From positions 1 through 6,136 of the forward strand of contig JAEYOT010000893.1 in NCBI GenBank assembly GCA_023411445.1: 6,136 nt of DNA. The letters are read 5' to 3'. Numbering within the stretch: the first letter of the stretch is position 1; each line of letters opens with the position of its first letter. The notes beneath the pieces are model-generated. The model did not search any database. It was given only the letters and a program-made list of their open reading frames with translations, and had not been told where the DNA came from. Made by a program: the position numbers and the translations under genes. Origin of the DNA: Pseudomonadota bacterium (lineage in GTDB: Bacteria > Myxococcota_A > Polyangia > Polyangiales > Polyangiaceae). Positions 1 through 5,794 of the stretch are shown piece after piece.

Positions 1-1055
1 GCCGCCATCAGCTCCGGTAGCTTCGCCGAGATGCGCTGTGTCAGCTCCGCCTCGCTCACCTTGGCCCACTCTTGGTGTGTGCCGGTCAAGCCATACGCAG
101 CTCCCACCGCGTCCGCCAGCGCGCCGACCGAGCCGATGCGCTGGCCCGCCTGCTTCTTGAACGCGTGCGTCATCACGCGGTCCAGCGTGGGCGGCACGGG
201 GTGCTTGCCGCCCTGAGCGGCGACGCTCGGCGGCTTGGGCTCCTTGGTCAAGATCTCGAGCAGGATGCTCGGTCCGTTGACGCCCATGAACGGAACCGAG
301 CCGACCACGCACTCGTAGATGATCGCCGCGAGTGCCCACACGTCGGCGCGGTGGTCCAGCGTGTCCAGCCCCTGCGCCTGCTCGGGCGCCATGTAGAACG
401 GGGAGCCAATCGTGGTGCCGAGCACGGTCAGCTTCTTGGCGGACTCGCCCTTGTCCTTGACGGAGCCGAAGTCCAGCAGCTTGACGGTGTCGCCCTCGCT
501 GGTTTGACACAAGAACAGGTTGTCCGGCTTCAGATCGCGGTGGACCAGCTTCCGGGCGTGCGCGCCGTCCAGCCCGATCGCCACCTGGCTCAGCATGCGC
601 ACCACGCGCGCCGGCGGAATGGTGGTCTCGCGCTTCAACGTCGCGCGCAGCTCTTCACCGTAGAGGTACTCCATCACCAGCGCGAAGGAGCCGTCGTTGG
701 TGGGCTGGAAATCGAGCACCTCCACGATGTGATCGTGGGGCAGCAGCTTGCTCACCTCGAACTCGCGCTTGAAGCGCTCGACCGCGACCTGATCGCCGGC
801 GACGTCCGGGTGGAGCACCTTGAGCGCCACGTTGCGGCGCTGCTGCATGTCCAGCGCCTCGTACACACGGCCCATGCCCCCGTCCGCCACCACGCGGCGC
901 ACTTGGTAGCGGCCGCACAGCAGCTGACCGATACGAGAGTCCTGATCGTCCGCCAGGACCGGTACTTGAGTGGCGCTGCTCAGCTGCGAGCCGTCGACCG
1001 GACAGAAGCCAGCATCATCCGGGTAGAGGCGACCGCACGCTGGGCACGCCTTCAC
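1..1055 (-). CDS. Ser/Thr protein kinase with N-terminal zinc ribbon (3' end outside window)
   Basis: Hanks-type kinase that would phosphorylate Ser/Thr on unknown targets. Translating the minus strand from GTG at 1055 gives 351 residues with no stop before the window edge, so the C-terminus is missing. Residues 4-21 form a small zinc ribbon (C4, C7, C18, then CPVDG with Asp21 in the usual fourth ligand place). The kinase domain spans about 50-310: glycine loop 57-65 (ADGGMGRVY), ATP-anchoring K79 in VALKVL, alpha-C Glu near 98, catalytic loop HRDLKPDN 172-179 with D174, DFG 195-197, APE 223-225, D238 in the DVW motif. All catalytic residues are present, so it should be active; the only oddity is Ala57 where the first loop glycine is normal. 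No membrane segment is seen in the available part. The start codon overlaps the stop of the upstream zinc-ribbon gene (GTGA), implying translational coupling; no separate strong SD is visible. Target and C-terminal sensor domain are unknown. Confidence 0.96.
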   Translation of the reverse strand, partial: MKACPACGRLYPDDAGFCPVDGSQLSSATQVPVLADDQDSRIGQLLCGRYQVRRVVADGGMGRVYEALDMQQRRNVALKVLHPDVAGDQVAVERFKREFEVSKLLPHDHIVEVLDFQPTNDGSFALVMEYLYGEELRATLKRETTIPPARVVRMLSQVAIGLDGAHARKLVHRDLKPDNLFLCQTSEGDTVKLLDFGSVKDKGESAKKLTVLGTTIGSPFYMAPEQAQGLDTLDHRADVWALAAIIYECVVGSVPFMGVNGPSILLEILTKEPKPPSVAAQGGKHPVPPTLDRVMTHAFKKQAGQRIGSVGALADAVGAAYGLTGTHQEWAKVSEAELTQRISAKLPELMA

Positions 1056-1795
1056 TGACCGCTCGACTCGGTTTCGCCGGCCGGCATGACCGCGCGGAAG
1101 TAGATGATGCGGTTGCAGCTGGGGCACTGCCCGAGCTCCTCACCGCGCTTCAGCTTCTGAAACAGCATCGGCTGCAGGTGCATGTTGCACGCGCTACAGA
1201 TGCCGGTGTGCGTGTACGCCAGCGCGGTGCCGCGACGGCTGCGCACCAGCTCGTAGCGGCGATAGAGCTGCGGCGGCACGGCCTTGACCAGCTCCCCGCG
1301 GTGCTTGGAGCGATCGTCGAAGCGGCTCTGCGCCTCTCCGATGCGGCCGGTGGCTTCGCCCTCGATCGCGTTCAGCTCGGCTTCTAGCTTGTCGTGCTCT
1401 CCAAGCACGCCGGTCACGTCGCTGCGACCTTGCTCGATCAGCGCGTCCAGCTTCTCGATTTCGATCTCGCGGTCGCGGTGCAGCTTGCGCAGCTCTTCGA
1501 GCTCACGCTGCACGGCGTTGGCCTCGCGCTCGGTGCGACAGCGGGAGAGCTTCTCGCGCGAGCGATCGATCTGGATGGTCATCTGCCGCAGCTCCCCCAT
1601 GAGGTCGCCGCGAGCACGCTCCATCTCCTCGATGCTCTGCTTGCCGCGCGAGAGCCGTTCGACGAGCTCCGCCAGGCGGGACTTCTTACCGTCGAGCTCC
1701 CCGCGCTCCTTGCGCAACACGTCGCCGAGCTCTTTCAGCTCGGCATCGAGCTCTGACAGTTTCTCAAGTGCGTCGATCTGGGACTGAATGCTCAC
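1052..1795 (-). CDS. Coiled-coil protein with C-terminal C4 zinc ribbon (COG1579/DUF164 family)
   Basis: 247 residues from a GTG start. Residues about 5-165 are a highly charged Glu/Lys/Arg/Leu-rich heptad region predicted to form long antiparallel coiled coils. Residues about 172-234 hold a linker (VPPQLYRRYELVR) and a C4 zinc ribbon: C200, C203, C224, C227 (CSAC...CPSC), followed by RIIYF. This is the layout of the COG1579 / zf-RING_7 family, whose studied members include Helicobacter pylori HP0958 (FlgZ), linked to RpoN and flagellar mRNA, and Chlamydia CT398. Most bacterial members have no settled function; a nucleic-acid- or protein-binding scaffold is the usual guess. The first gene after the CAT tRNA, 53 nt downstream of it, it overlaps the kinase start by 4 nt, so the two form an operon. 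A GAGGAG on the minus strand lies 12 nt before the start, a rather long spacing. Family call is firm; function is not. Confidence 0.92.
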   Translation of the reverse strand: MSIQSQIDALEKLSELDAELKELGDVLRKERGELDGKKSRLAELVERLSRGKQSIEEMERARGDLMGELRQMTIQIDRSREKLSRCRTEREANAVQRELEELRKLHRDREIEIEKLDALIEQGRSDVTGVLGEHDKLEAELNAIEGEATGRIGEAQSRFDDRSKHRGELVKAVPPQLYRRYELVRSRRGTALAYTHTGICSACNMHLQPMLFQKLKRGEELGQCPSCNRIIYFRAVMPAGETESSGQ

Positions 1796-1807
1796 GTTAA
1801 GTGTCGG

Positions 1808-1813
1808 CTCCTC
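1808..1813 (-). promoter_or_regulatory. Shine-Dalgarno of the zinc-ribbon gene
   Basis: GAGGAG on the minus strand ends 12 nt before the GTG at 1795. It is the only SD-like motif in the 53-nt gap after the tRNA. Spacing is longer than the usual 5-9 nt, but there is no other in-frame start closer to it, so it is the probable ribosome binding site. Confidence 0.5.
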
Positions 1814-1848
1814 GGAGTGCTCTACCTGCTGCGCGCTGCCACGGCCAG

Positions 1849-1922
1849 TGGGCCCACCTGGGTTCGAACCAGGAACAACCCGGTTATGAGCCGGGGGCTC
1901 TGACCGATTGAGCTATGGGCCC
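1849..1922 (-). tRNA. tRNA with anticodon CAT, probable tRNA-Ile2 (else elongator tRNA-Met)
   Basis: A 74-nt cloverleaf folds with full pairing on the minus strand: acceptor GGGCCCA/TGGGCCC, D stem GCTC/GAGC, anticodon stem CCCGG/CCGGG with loop CTCATAA (anticodon at 1886-1888), T stem CCTGG/CCAGG with loop TTCGAAC, discriminator A73. The genome does not encode CCA: the next bases are CTG. Initiator tRNA is excluded because pair 1-72 is a normal G-C and the anticodon stem lacks the three G-C pairs next to the loop. The C4-G69 and C5-G68 acceptor pairs match the features that the lysidine synthetase TilS prefers in E. coli tRNA-Ile2, so I favour the AUA-reading Ile isoacceptor, but elongator Met cannot be ruled out from one gene. 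It lies immediately upstream of the zinc-ribbon gene on the same strand with no terminator visible between them. Confidence 0.96.
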
Positions 1923-2134
1923 GTCGGAGGCGGTCAACCCTCCGGTCGAGCTTGTACCTCAATAACGAGAAGGATTGGCGCCGGGCGCGACGGAAGCGCT
2001 CCCGACCCCCCGCCGCGCGAGACTGCGGCAGCGAGACCGCGTCACGAGCCAGCGAGAACTTCAAGACAAGCACGGCGGCGGGAGGCTAGTCGAAGGTCCC
2101 GGGGGTAGCAACACGCCGTCCGCAGCCGCCAGCA

Positions 2135-2179
2135 GTCCGGCTGAGCGCTGGGCTGGGGCATGCCTAGGAGGAGCCGGAC
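2135..2179 (+). repeat. 8-bp inverted repeat enclosing a strong SD upstream of uvrA
   Basis: GTCCGGCT (2135-2142) and AGCCGGAC (2172-2179) are perfect inverted copies separated by 29 nt. In RNA the right arm would occupy exactly the spacer between the AGGAGG at 2166-2171 and the GTG at 2180, leaving the SD in the loop. The loop also contains the palindrome GGCATGCC (2157-2164). It could tune translation from the GTG start, but an 8-bp repeat in such GC-rich DNA may also arise by chance. Confidence 0.4.
2166..2173 (+). promoter_or_regulatory. Strong Shine-Dalgarno before an in-frame GTG (alternative uvrA start)
   Basis: AGGAGGAG is a full-strength SD; AGGAGG ends 8 nt before GTG at 2180, near-ideal spacing. 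The GTG is in frame with uvrA and there is an in-frame TAG at 2165-2167, so it is the first possible start. Using it would add 29 residues to UvrA. No comparable SD precedes the ATG at 2267. Confidence 0.5.
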
Positions 2180-2266
2180 GTGGCCGCGGTGAGGCCGGGC
2201 CGGTCGGCGGGAGCCGAACTGCGGCCCCCGGCCCTGGGGCGTGTGTTACATCTAGCCGTTCTGGCA

Positions 2267-5224
2267 ATGGAACGTCTGGTCGTCCGCGGGGCCACCCAGC
2301 ACAACTTAAAGAGCGTTAGCTGCGATCTCCCGCGCAATCAGCTCGTGGTCATTACGGGACCGAGCGGCTCGGGCAAATCCTCGCTGGCGTTCGACACCAT
2401 CTACGCGGAGGGCCAGCGCCGCTACGTGGAATCGCTGTCAGCGTACGCCAGGCAGTTCCTGGATCAGCTGCCCAAGCCACGCGTGGAGAGCATCGAGGGG
2501 CTCAGCCCGGCCATCGCCATCGAGCAGAAGGGCCTGGGCAAGAGCCCGCGCTCGACGGTCGGCACCGTCACGGAAATCGCGGACTACCTCCGCCTGCTCT
2601 ACGCCCGCATCGGGGTGCCGCACTGCCCCAAATCCGGAAAGGTGCTGCGGGCTTACACGGTGCAGGAGATCGTTGACGAGATCTTGAGCCGCGGCGAGGG
2701 GTCGCGCCTGTCGCTGCTCTCCCCGATCGCCCGGGGCAAGAAGAGCGACCTCGCGGCCGAGCTAGAGCGCCTCCGGCGGGATGGCTTCGTGCGCGCCCGC
2801 GTCGACGGGCAGAGCACGGACCTGGCCGACGAGCTCATGCTGGACCCAGAGCAGCCGCACGACCTCGACGTCGTAGTCGACCGCATCGTGGTCAAAGAGG
2901 GCGCCAAGGGCCGTGTCACGGACTCAGTCGAGCTGGCGCTGAAGCTGGGCGACGGGACACTCTTGATCGATGCCGGGGACGGCAGCGCGCCGCTGGTGCG
3001 CAGCGAACGGCTCGTCAGCTGGGAGTACGGCATCACCCTCCCCCCGCTGGAGCCACGCCTCTTCTCGTTCAACAGCCCGCACGGCGCCTGTCCGGTCTGC
3101 GACGGCCTCGGCGTGCGCTCGGCCATCGACGAGGGCCGCGTGGTGCCGGATGTCTCCCGCTCCCTGCGCGAGGGCGCCGTCGCGGCCTTCGGGCGGCGGG
3201 GGTCGGTCGCTACGGCAGCCGAAGTAGCGCGCGTGGTCGAAGTGCTCGGCGCCGACCCGGACACGCCTTGGGCCGATCTGCCGGAGGCCATCCGCCACGC
3301 CATCCTTCACGGCGGCAGCGTGAAGCCGAAGCGCGGGCGCGGCGCCGCTATCAGTTACGAAGGCATCGTCCCACGCCTGACCCGCATGCTCGAGTCCGGC
3401 GCGCTGCCCGAGGGAGAAGATCCAGAGCAGGACGCCGAAGAAGGCGCCGTGCGCGCCGAAGATCTGGGCCGCTTCATCGTCACTCAGATCTGCGAGGCCT
3501 GCGGCGGCGTCAGGCTGCGCCCCGAGGCGCTGGCGGTGCGGCTCGGCGACAAGACCATCGCGGAGCTGTGCCAGCTCCCGCTGCGCAGCCTGCGCGAGTT
3601 CCTGCTCGAGTTCTCCAAGAACAGCAGCTTGTCCCAGCGAGACGCGGCCATCGCCCTACCGTTGGTCAAGGCGGTCACGGAGCGGCTCGGCTTCCTGATC
3701 GACGTGGGCCTGGACTACCTCGCGCTGGATCGCGCCACGCACACGCTCTCTGGCGGTGAAGGGCAGCGCATTCGTTTGGCCACGCAGATCGGCGCGTCGC
3801 TGGTCGGCGTGTTGTACGTGCTGGACGAGCCCAGCATCGGCCTGCACGCTCGCGACAACGAGCGGCTGCTCGAGGCGCTCCGGCGCCTGGTCGTGAAGGG
3901 CAACAGCGTGCTCGTCGTCGAGCACGACCGTGAGGCGATCTTGGCCGCCGATCACGTGCTGGATATGGGTCCTGGCGCAGGCGCGCTCGGCGGGCAGATC
4001 GTGGCCCAAGGCACGCCTCAGGATCTGATGCAGGATCCCGGCTCTGTCACCGGGCCGTACCTGTCCGGCCAGAAACGGCTACCGATCCCCAGCCAGCGCA
4101 AGCAGCCGAACGGCTCGACCCTGCGCGTCGTCGGCGCCAAAGCGCACAACTTAAAGGACGTCACGCTGAACGTGCCGCTCGGCGTGATCGTAGCGGTGAC
4201 CGGCGTCAGCGGCTCCGGCAAGAGCAGCCTGATCGTCGACACCCTGCTCAGCGCGGTGCGGGCTCAGCTGTACGGCGCGACCGGTCTCGTCGGTAGCTGC
4301 GATCGCATCGAGGGTCTGGAGCACATCGACAAGGTCATCAGCATCGACCAGGCGCCGATCGGCCGCACCCCGCGCTCCAACCCCGCCACCTATACCGGAA
4401 TCTTCACGCACCTGCGCGAGCTCTACGCCGGGTTGCCGGACGCGAGAGCGCGCGGCTACAAGCCAGGTCGCTTCTCGTTCAACGTCAAGGGTGGCCGCTG
4501 TGAAGCGTGCCAGGGGGACGGCGTGCTGCGCGTGGAGATGCACTTCCTGCCGGATGTGTACGTCACGTGCGACGCCTGCGCCGGCAAGCGCTACAACCGC
4601 GAAACGCTGGAAGTCCGCTTCCGCGGCCTGAGCATCGCCGACGCGCTGGATCTCACCGTCGACGAGGCCTCCGAGCTGCTCGAATCCATCCCGCGCATCG
4701 CGCAGAAGCTGGCTGCGCTGCGCCAAGTCGGCCTCGGCTACATCCAGCTCGGCCAACCCGCCACCACCCTGTCCGGCGGCGAGGCTCAGCGCGTGAAGCT
4801 CGCCACCGAGCTCAGCCGCAAGGCCACAGGCCGCACGCTGTACGTGCTGGACGAGCCCACCACGGGCCTGCACTTCTCGGACATCGAGCTGCTCACGCAC
4901 GCGCTGCTCGGTCTACGCGACGCCGGCAACACCGTGCTCTTGATCGAGCACAACACCGACCTGATCGCCTGCTCCGATTGGGTCGTCGACATGGGCCCGG
5001 AGGGCGGCGAGCAAGGCGGCTACATCGTCGCGGAAGGGACGCCAGAGCAAGTAGCTCAACACGCGCAGAGCCACACCGGCCGGTTCCTGCGCGGCACGCT
5101 CGAGCAACACGCCGCAGGTGGTAGCGCCGCGATCAAGCCCAAGGCGCGCAGCGCGAGCGCGACGCCAGCCGACAAACGCAGCGCCGCCCCCAAGGCCAAG
5201 GCGACGGCTCGTCGGGGGCGGTAA
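2267..5224 (+). CDS. uvrA: UvrA, excinuclease ABC subunit A
   Basis: Damage-sensing ATPase of nucleotide excision repair; a UvrA dimer loads UvrB on damaged DNA in the cytoplasm. From ATG 2267 it has 985 residues (E. coli UvrA: 940) and starts with the family-typical MERLVVRGATQHNL. ABC module I: Walker A GPSGSGKS 31-38, signature LSGGEGQR 494-501, Walker B with D520/E521, H553. Module II: Walker A GVSGSGKS 646-653, signature LSGGEAQR 835-842, Walker B LDEPTTGLH from 861, H895. The UvrB-interaction region (about 120-240) is present, which argues against the shortened UvrA2 paralogues. The zinc finger in module II is intact (C745, C748, C768, C771). In the first zinc module only C275/C278 remain; the expected upstream CxxC is replaced by residues 251-254 (SWEY). 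Another CxxC lies at C409/C412. An acidic linker (382-399) and a basic Ala/Lys/Arg tail (about 957-985) are extra compared with E. coli. An in-frame GTG at 2180 behind a strong SD is an alternative start. No convincing LexA box is seen. Confidence 0.98.
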   Translation: MERLVVRGATQHNLKSVSCDLPRNQLVVITGPSGSGKSSLAFDTIYAEGQRRYVESLSAYARQFLDQLPKPRVESIEGLSPAIAIEQKGLGKSPRSTVGTVTEIADYLRLLYARIGVPHCPKSGKVLRAYTVQEIVDEILSRGEGSRLSLLSPIARGKKSDLAAELERLRRDGFVRARVDGQSTDLADELMLDPEQPHDLDVVVDRIVVKEGAKGRVTDSVELALKLGDGTLLIDAGDGSAPLVRSERLVSWEYGITLPPLEPRLFSFNSPHGACPVCDGLGVRSAIDEGRVVPDVSRSLREGAVAAFGRRGSVATAAEVARVVEVLGADPDTPWADLPEAIRHAILHGGSVKPKRGRGAAISYEGIVPRLTRMLESGALPEGEDPEQDAEEGAVRAEDLGRFIVTQICEACGGVRLRPEALAVRLGDKTIAELCQLPLRSLREFLLEFSKNSSLSQRDAAIALPLVKAVTERLGFLIDVGLDYLALDRATHTLSGGEGQRIRLATQIGASLVGVLYVLDEPSIGLHARDNERLLEALRRLVVKGNSVLVVEHDREAILAADHVLDMGPGAGALGGQIVAQGTPQDLMQDPGSVTGPYLSGQKRLPIPSQRKQPNGSTLRVVGAKAHNLKDVTLNVPLGVIVAVTGVSGSGKSSLIVDTLLSAVRAQLYGATGLVGSCDRIEGLEHIDKVISIDQAPIGRTPRSNPATYTGIFTHLRELYAGLPDARARGYKPGRFSFNVKGGRCEACQGDGVLRVEMHFLPDVYVTCDACAGKRYNRETLEVRFRGLSIADALDLTVDEASELLESIPRIAQKLAALRQVGLGYIQLGQPATTLSGGEAQRVKLATELSRKATGRTLYVLDEPTTGLHFSDIELLTHALLGLRDAGNTVLLIEHNTDLIACSDWVVDMGPEGGEQGGYIVAEGTPEQVAQHAQSHTGRFLRGTLEQHAAGGSAAIKPKARSASATPADKRSAAPKAKATARRGR

Positions 5225-5227
5225 ACG

Positions 5228-5252
5228 ACGGGAGCCCAAGGCAGGCTCCCGT
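5228..5252. terminator. Bidirectional terminator-like hairpin between uvrA and the DksA-family gene
   Basis: ACGGGAGCC (5228-5236) and GGCTCCCGT (5244-5252) form a perfect 9-bp stem with a 7-nt loop, starting 3 nt after the uvrA stop and ending 9 nt beyond the stop of the convergent gene. Position and GC-rich stem fit a shared terminator. There is no real U-tract on the plus side and only a short TTTA on the minus side, so intrinsic strength is uncertain; it could instead mainly protect 3' ends. Confidence 0.65.
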
Positions 5253-5261
5253 GACGCTGGC

Positions 5262-5645
5262 TCAGGTGAAGTCTTTTTCGACGCGCTCTTGATCCTCTTT
5301 GCAGCGGATACAGAGCGTGGTCTCCGGACGGGCCTCCAGGCGCTTCACGGAGATCTTCTCGCCGCAGTCGTCGCAGGTACCGAAGGTGCCGTTGTCGATC
5401 TTCTCGAGCGCCTTCTGGATCTTGTCCAGGAAGGCCTTCTCGCGGCCACGGAGCCGGAACGTGAAAGACTGCAGGTACTCACTCGAGGCAAGATCCATCT
5501 CGTCGGGCAGGTCATTGGCGTCGAGGGTCATGTCCTCGTCCAAGGTCTGCTGAGCGCGCTTGATGATCTCCTGGCGCTTGGCCTCCAGCATGTCCTTGAA
5601 TTTCTTCAGCTGGGCCTTACTCATCTGCTGTTCTTTGTCCCGCAT
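5262..5645 (-). CDS. dksA: DksA/TraR-family transcription factor
   Basis: 127 residues from ATG 5645. Such proteins insert a coiled coil into the secondary channel of RNA polymerase and, with ppGpp in many bacteria, repress rRNA and activate stress and biosynthetic promoters. Residues 8-80 form the paired helices of the coiled coil, with the tip carrying DEMDLA 48-53, which matches the DxxDxA motif needed for DksA activity in E. coli. The globular end has a C4 zinc finger: C91, C94 (CDDC), C112, C115 (CIRC), with the typical KRLEARPETTLC between them. E. coli DksA has 151 residues; this one lacks roughly the first 24. The start is chosen because GAGG lies 5 nt upstream of ATG 5645, while the frame upstream (TTG 5717, ATG 5693) overlaps a good promoter. 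ATG 5624 is a second internal option without an SD. Convergent with uvrA. DksA-like is firm; orthology to dksA rather than a paralogue is inferred. Confidence 0.94.
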   Translation of the reverse strand: MRDKEQQMSKAQLKKFKDMLEAKRQEIIKRAQQTLDEDMTLDANDLPDEMDLASSEYLQSFTFRLRGREKAFLDKIQKALEKIDNGTFGTCDDCGEKISVKRLEARPETTLCIRCKEDQERVEKDFT

Positions 5646-5650
5646 GGGAG

Positions 5651-5654
5651 CCTC
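5651..5654 (-). promoter_or_regulatory. Shine-Dalgarno of the DksA-family gene
   Basis: GAGG on the minus strand with 5 nt to the ATG at 5645. It helps decide this start over the later ATG at 5624, which has no SD-like sequence ahead of it. Confidence 0.55.
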
Positions 5655-5688
5655 GTTGTCTTTCAAAACGCCACCGAAATGGCCCAAC

Positions 5689-5717
5689 ACCATAAGTACG
5701 GCTCCCTTCCCCGTCAA
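5689..5717 (-). promoter_or_regulatory. Sigma-70-like promoter of the DksA-family gene
   Basis: On the minus strand TTGACG (5712-5717, 5 of 6 matches to TTGACA) is followed after exactly 17 nt by TATGGT (5689-5694, 4 of 6 to TATAAT). Transcription would start near 5682, giving a 5' leader of about 37 nt before ATG 5645. It is the best promoter match in the window and separates this gene from the amidase upstream. Confidence 0.55.
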
Positions 5718-5742
5718 CCGGGATTACCGCGACCGTGACGTG

Positions 5743-5756
5743 GGGCGACGACGCCC
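5743..5756 (-). terminator. Weak hairpin after the amidase gene
   Basis: GGGCG / CGCCC pair into a 5-bp stem with a 4-nt loop, about 40 nt after the amidase stop and ahead of the DksA-family promoter. There is no T-tract. It may help end amidase transcription, but the stem is short and in GC-rich DNA may be chance. Confidence 0.2.
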
Positions 5757-5794
5757 AGCGGCTCTTGGGGCAACCGTGCTCCGGCCGCCGCTCG

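Larger units (their letters stand above)
1923..2266. other. Divergent intergenic region between the CAT tRNA and uvrA
   Basis: About 340 bp that must contain the minus-strand tRNA promoter and the uvrA promoter. The only relatively AT-richer patch is 1950-1977. On the minus strand TACAAG at 1951-1956 could be a -10 for the tRNA (leader about 20 nt), but no matching -35 is present 16-18 nt upstream. The uvrA-proximal half is very GC-rich and contains a strong SD with an in-frame GTG at 2180 and an inverted repeat around it (both listed separately). Short open frames here in all directions are Pro/Arg/Gly-rich and look like GC-driven noise. No repeat array, tRNA or IS end was seen. Confidence 0.6.

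Noticed and set aside
72..1058. A 328-residue plus-strand open frame
   Set aside because: It is the antisense shadow of the kinase. It is rich in His, Arg, Ala, Val and Leu with no recognisable domain, while the minus strand has every kinase motif.
1284..1787. A 167-residue Ser/Arg-rich plus-strand open frame
   Set aside because: Antisense of the Glu/Lys/Leu-rich coiled coil; the Ser/Arg bias is what the complement of that composition gives.
1932..1937. TTGACC on the minus strand as a -35 box for the tRNA
   Set aside because: A -10 box 17 nt downstream would fall inside the tRNA itself (sequence AGCTCA), so it cannot drive the mature tRNA.
2076..2213. Direct repeat of CGGCGGGAG at 2076-2084 and 2205-2213
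   Set aside because: A 9-base match in very GC-rich DNA is expected by chance and no further copies or regular spacing were seen.
2248..2264. Possible LexA/SOS box in front of uvrA
   Set aside because: Only GTTCTGG near 2258 resembles the GTTCAG half of the Myxococcus-type LexA site; the other half does not match, and no E. coli-type CTG-N10-CAG site is convincing here.
1975..2319. A 114-residue plus-strand open frame in the intergenic gap running into uvrA
   Set aside because: Gly/Arg/Pro/Ala-rich composition without domains, overlaps the conserved start of UvrA in another frame and has no SD.
4151..4900. A 249-residue minus-strand open frame inside uvrA
   Set aside because: Lies opposite highly conserved UvrA module II sequence and shows no family features of its own; long antisense frames are expected in high-GC genes.
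5646..5706. GGGAGCC (5646-5652) and GGCTCCC (5700-5706) as an mRNA hairpin hiding the SD of the DksA-family gene
   Set aside because: The distal arm lies in the spacer of the predicted promoter and would not be transcribed. The same 7-mer also occurs at several other places in the window, so it is likely compositional.
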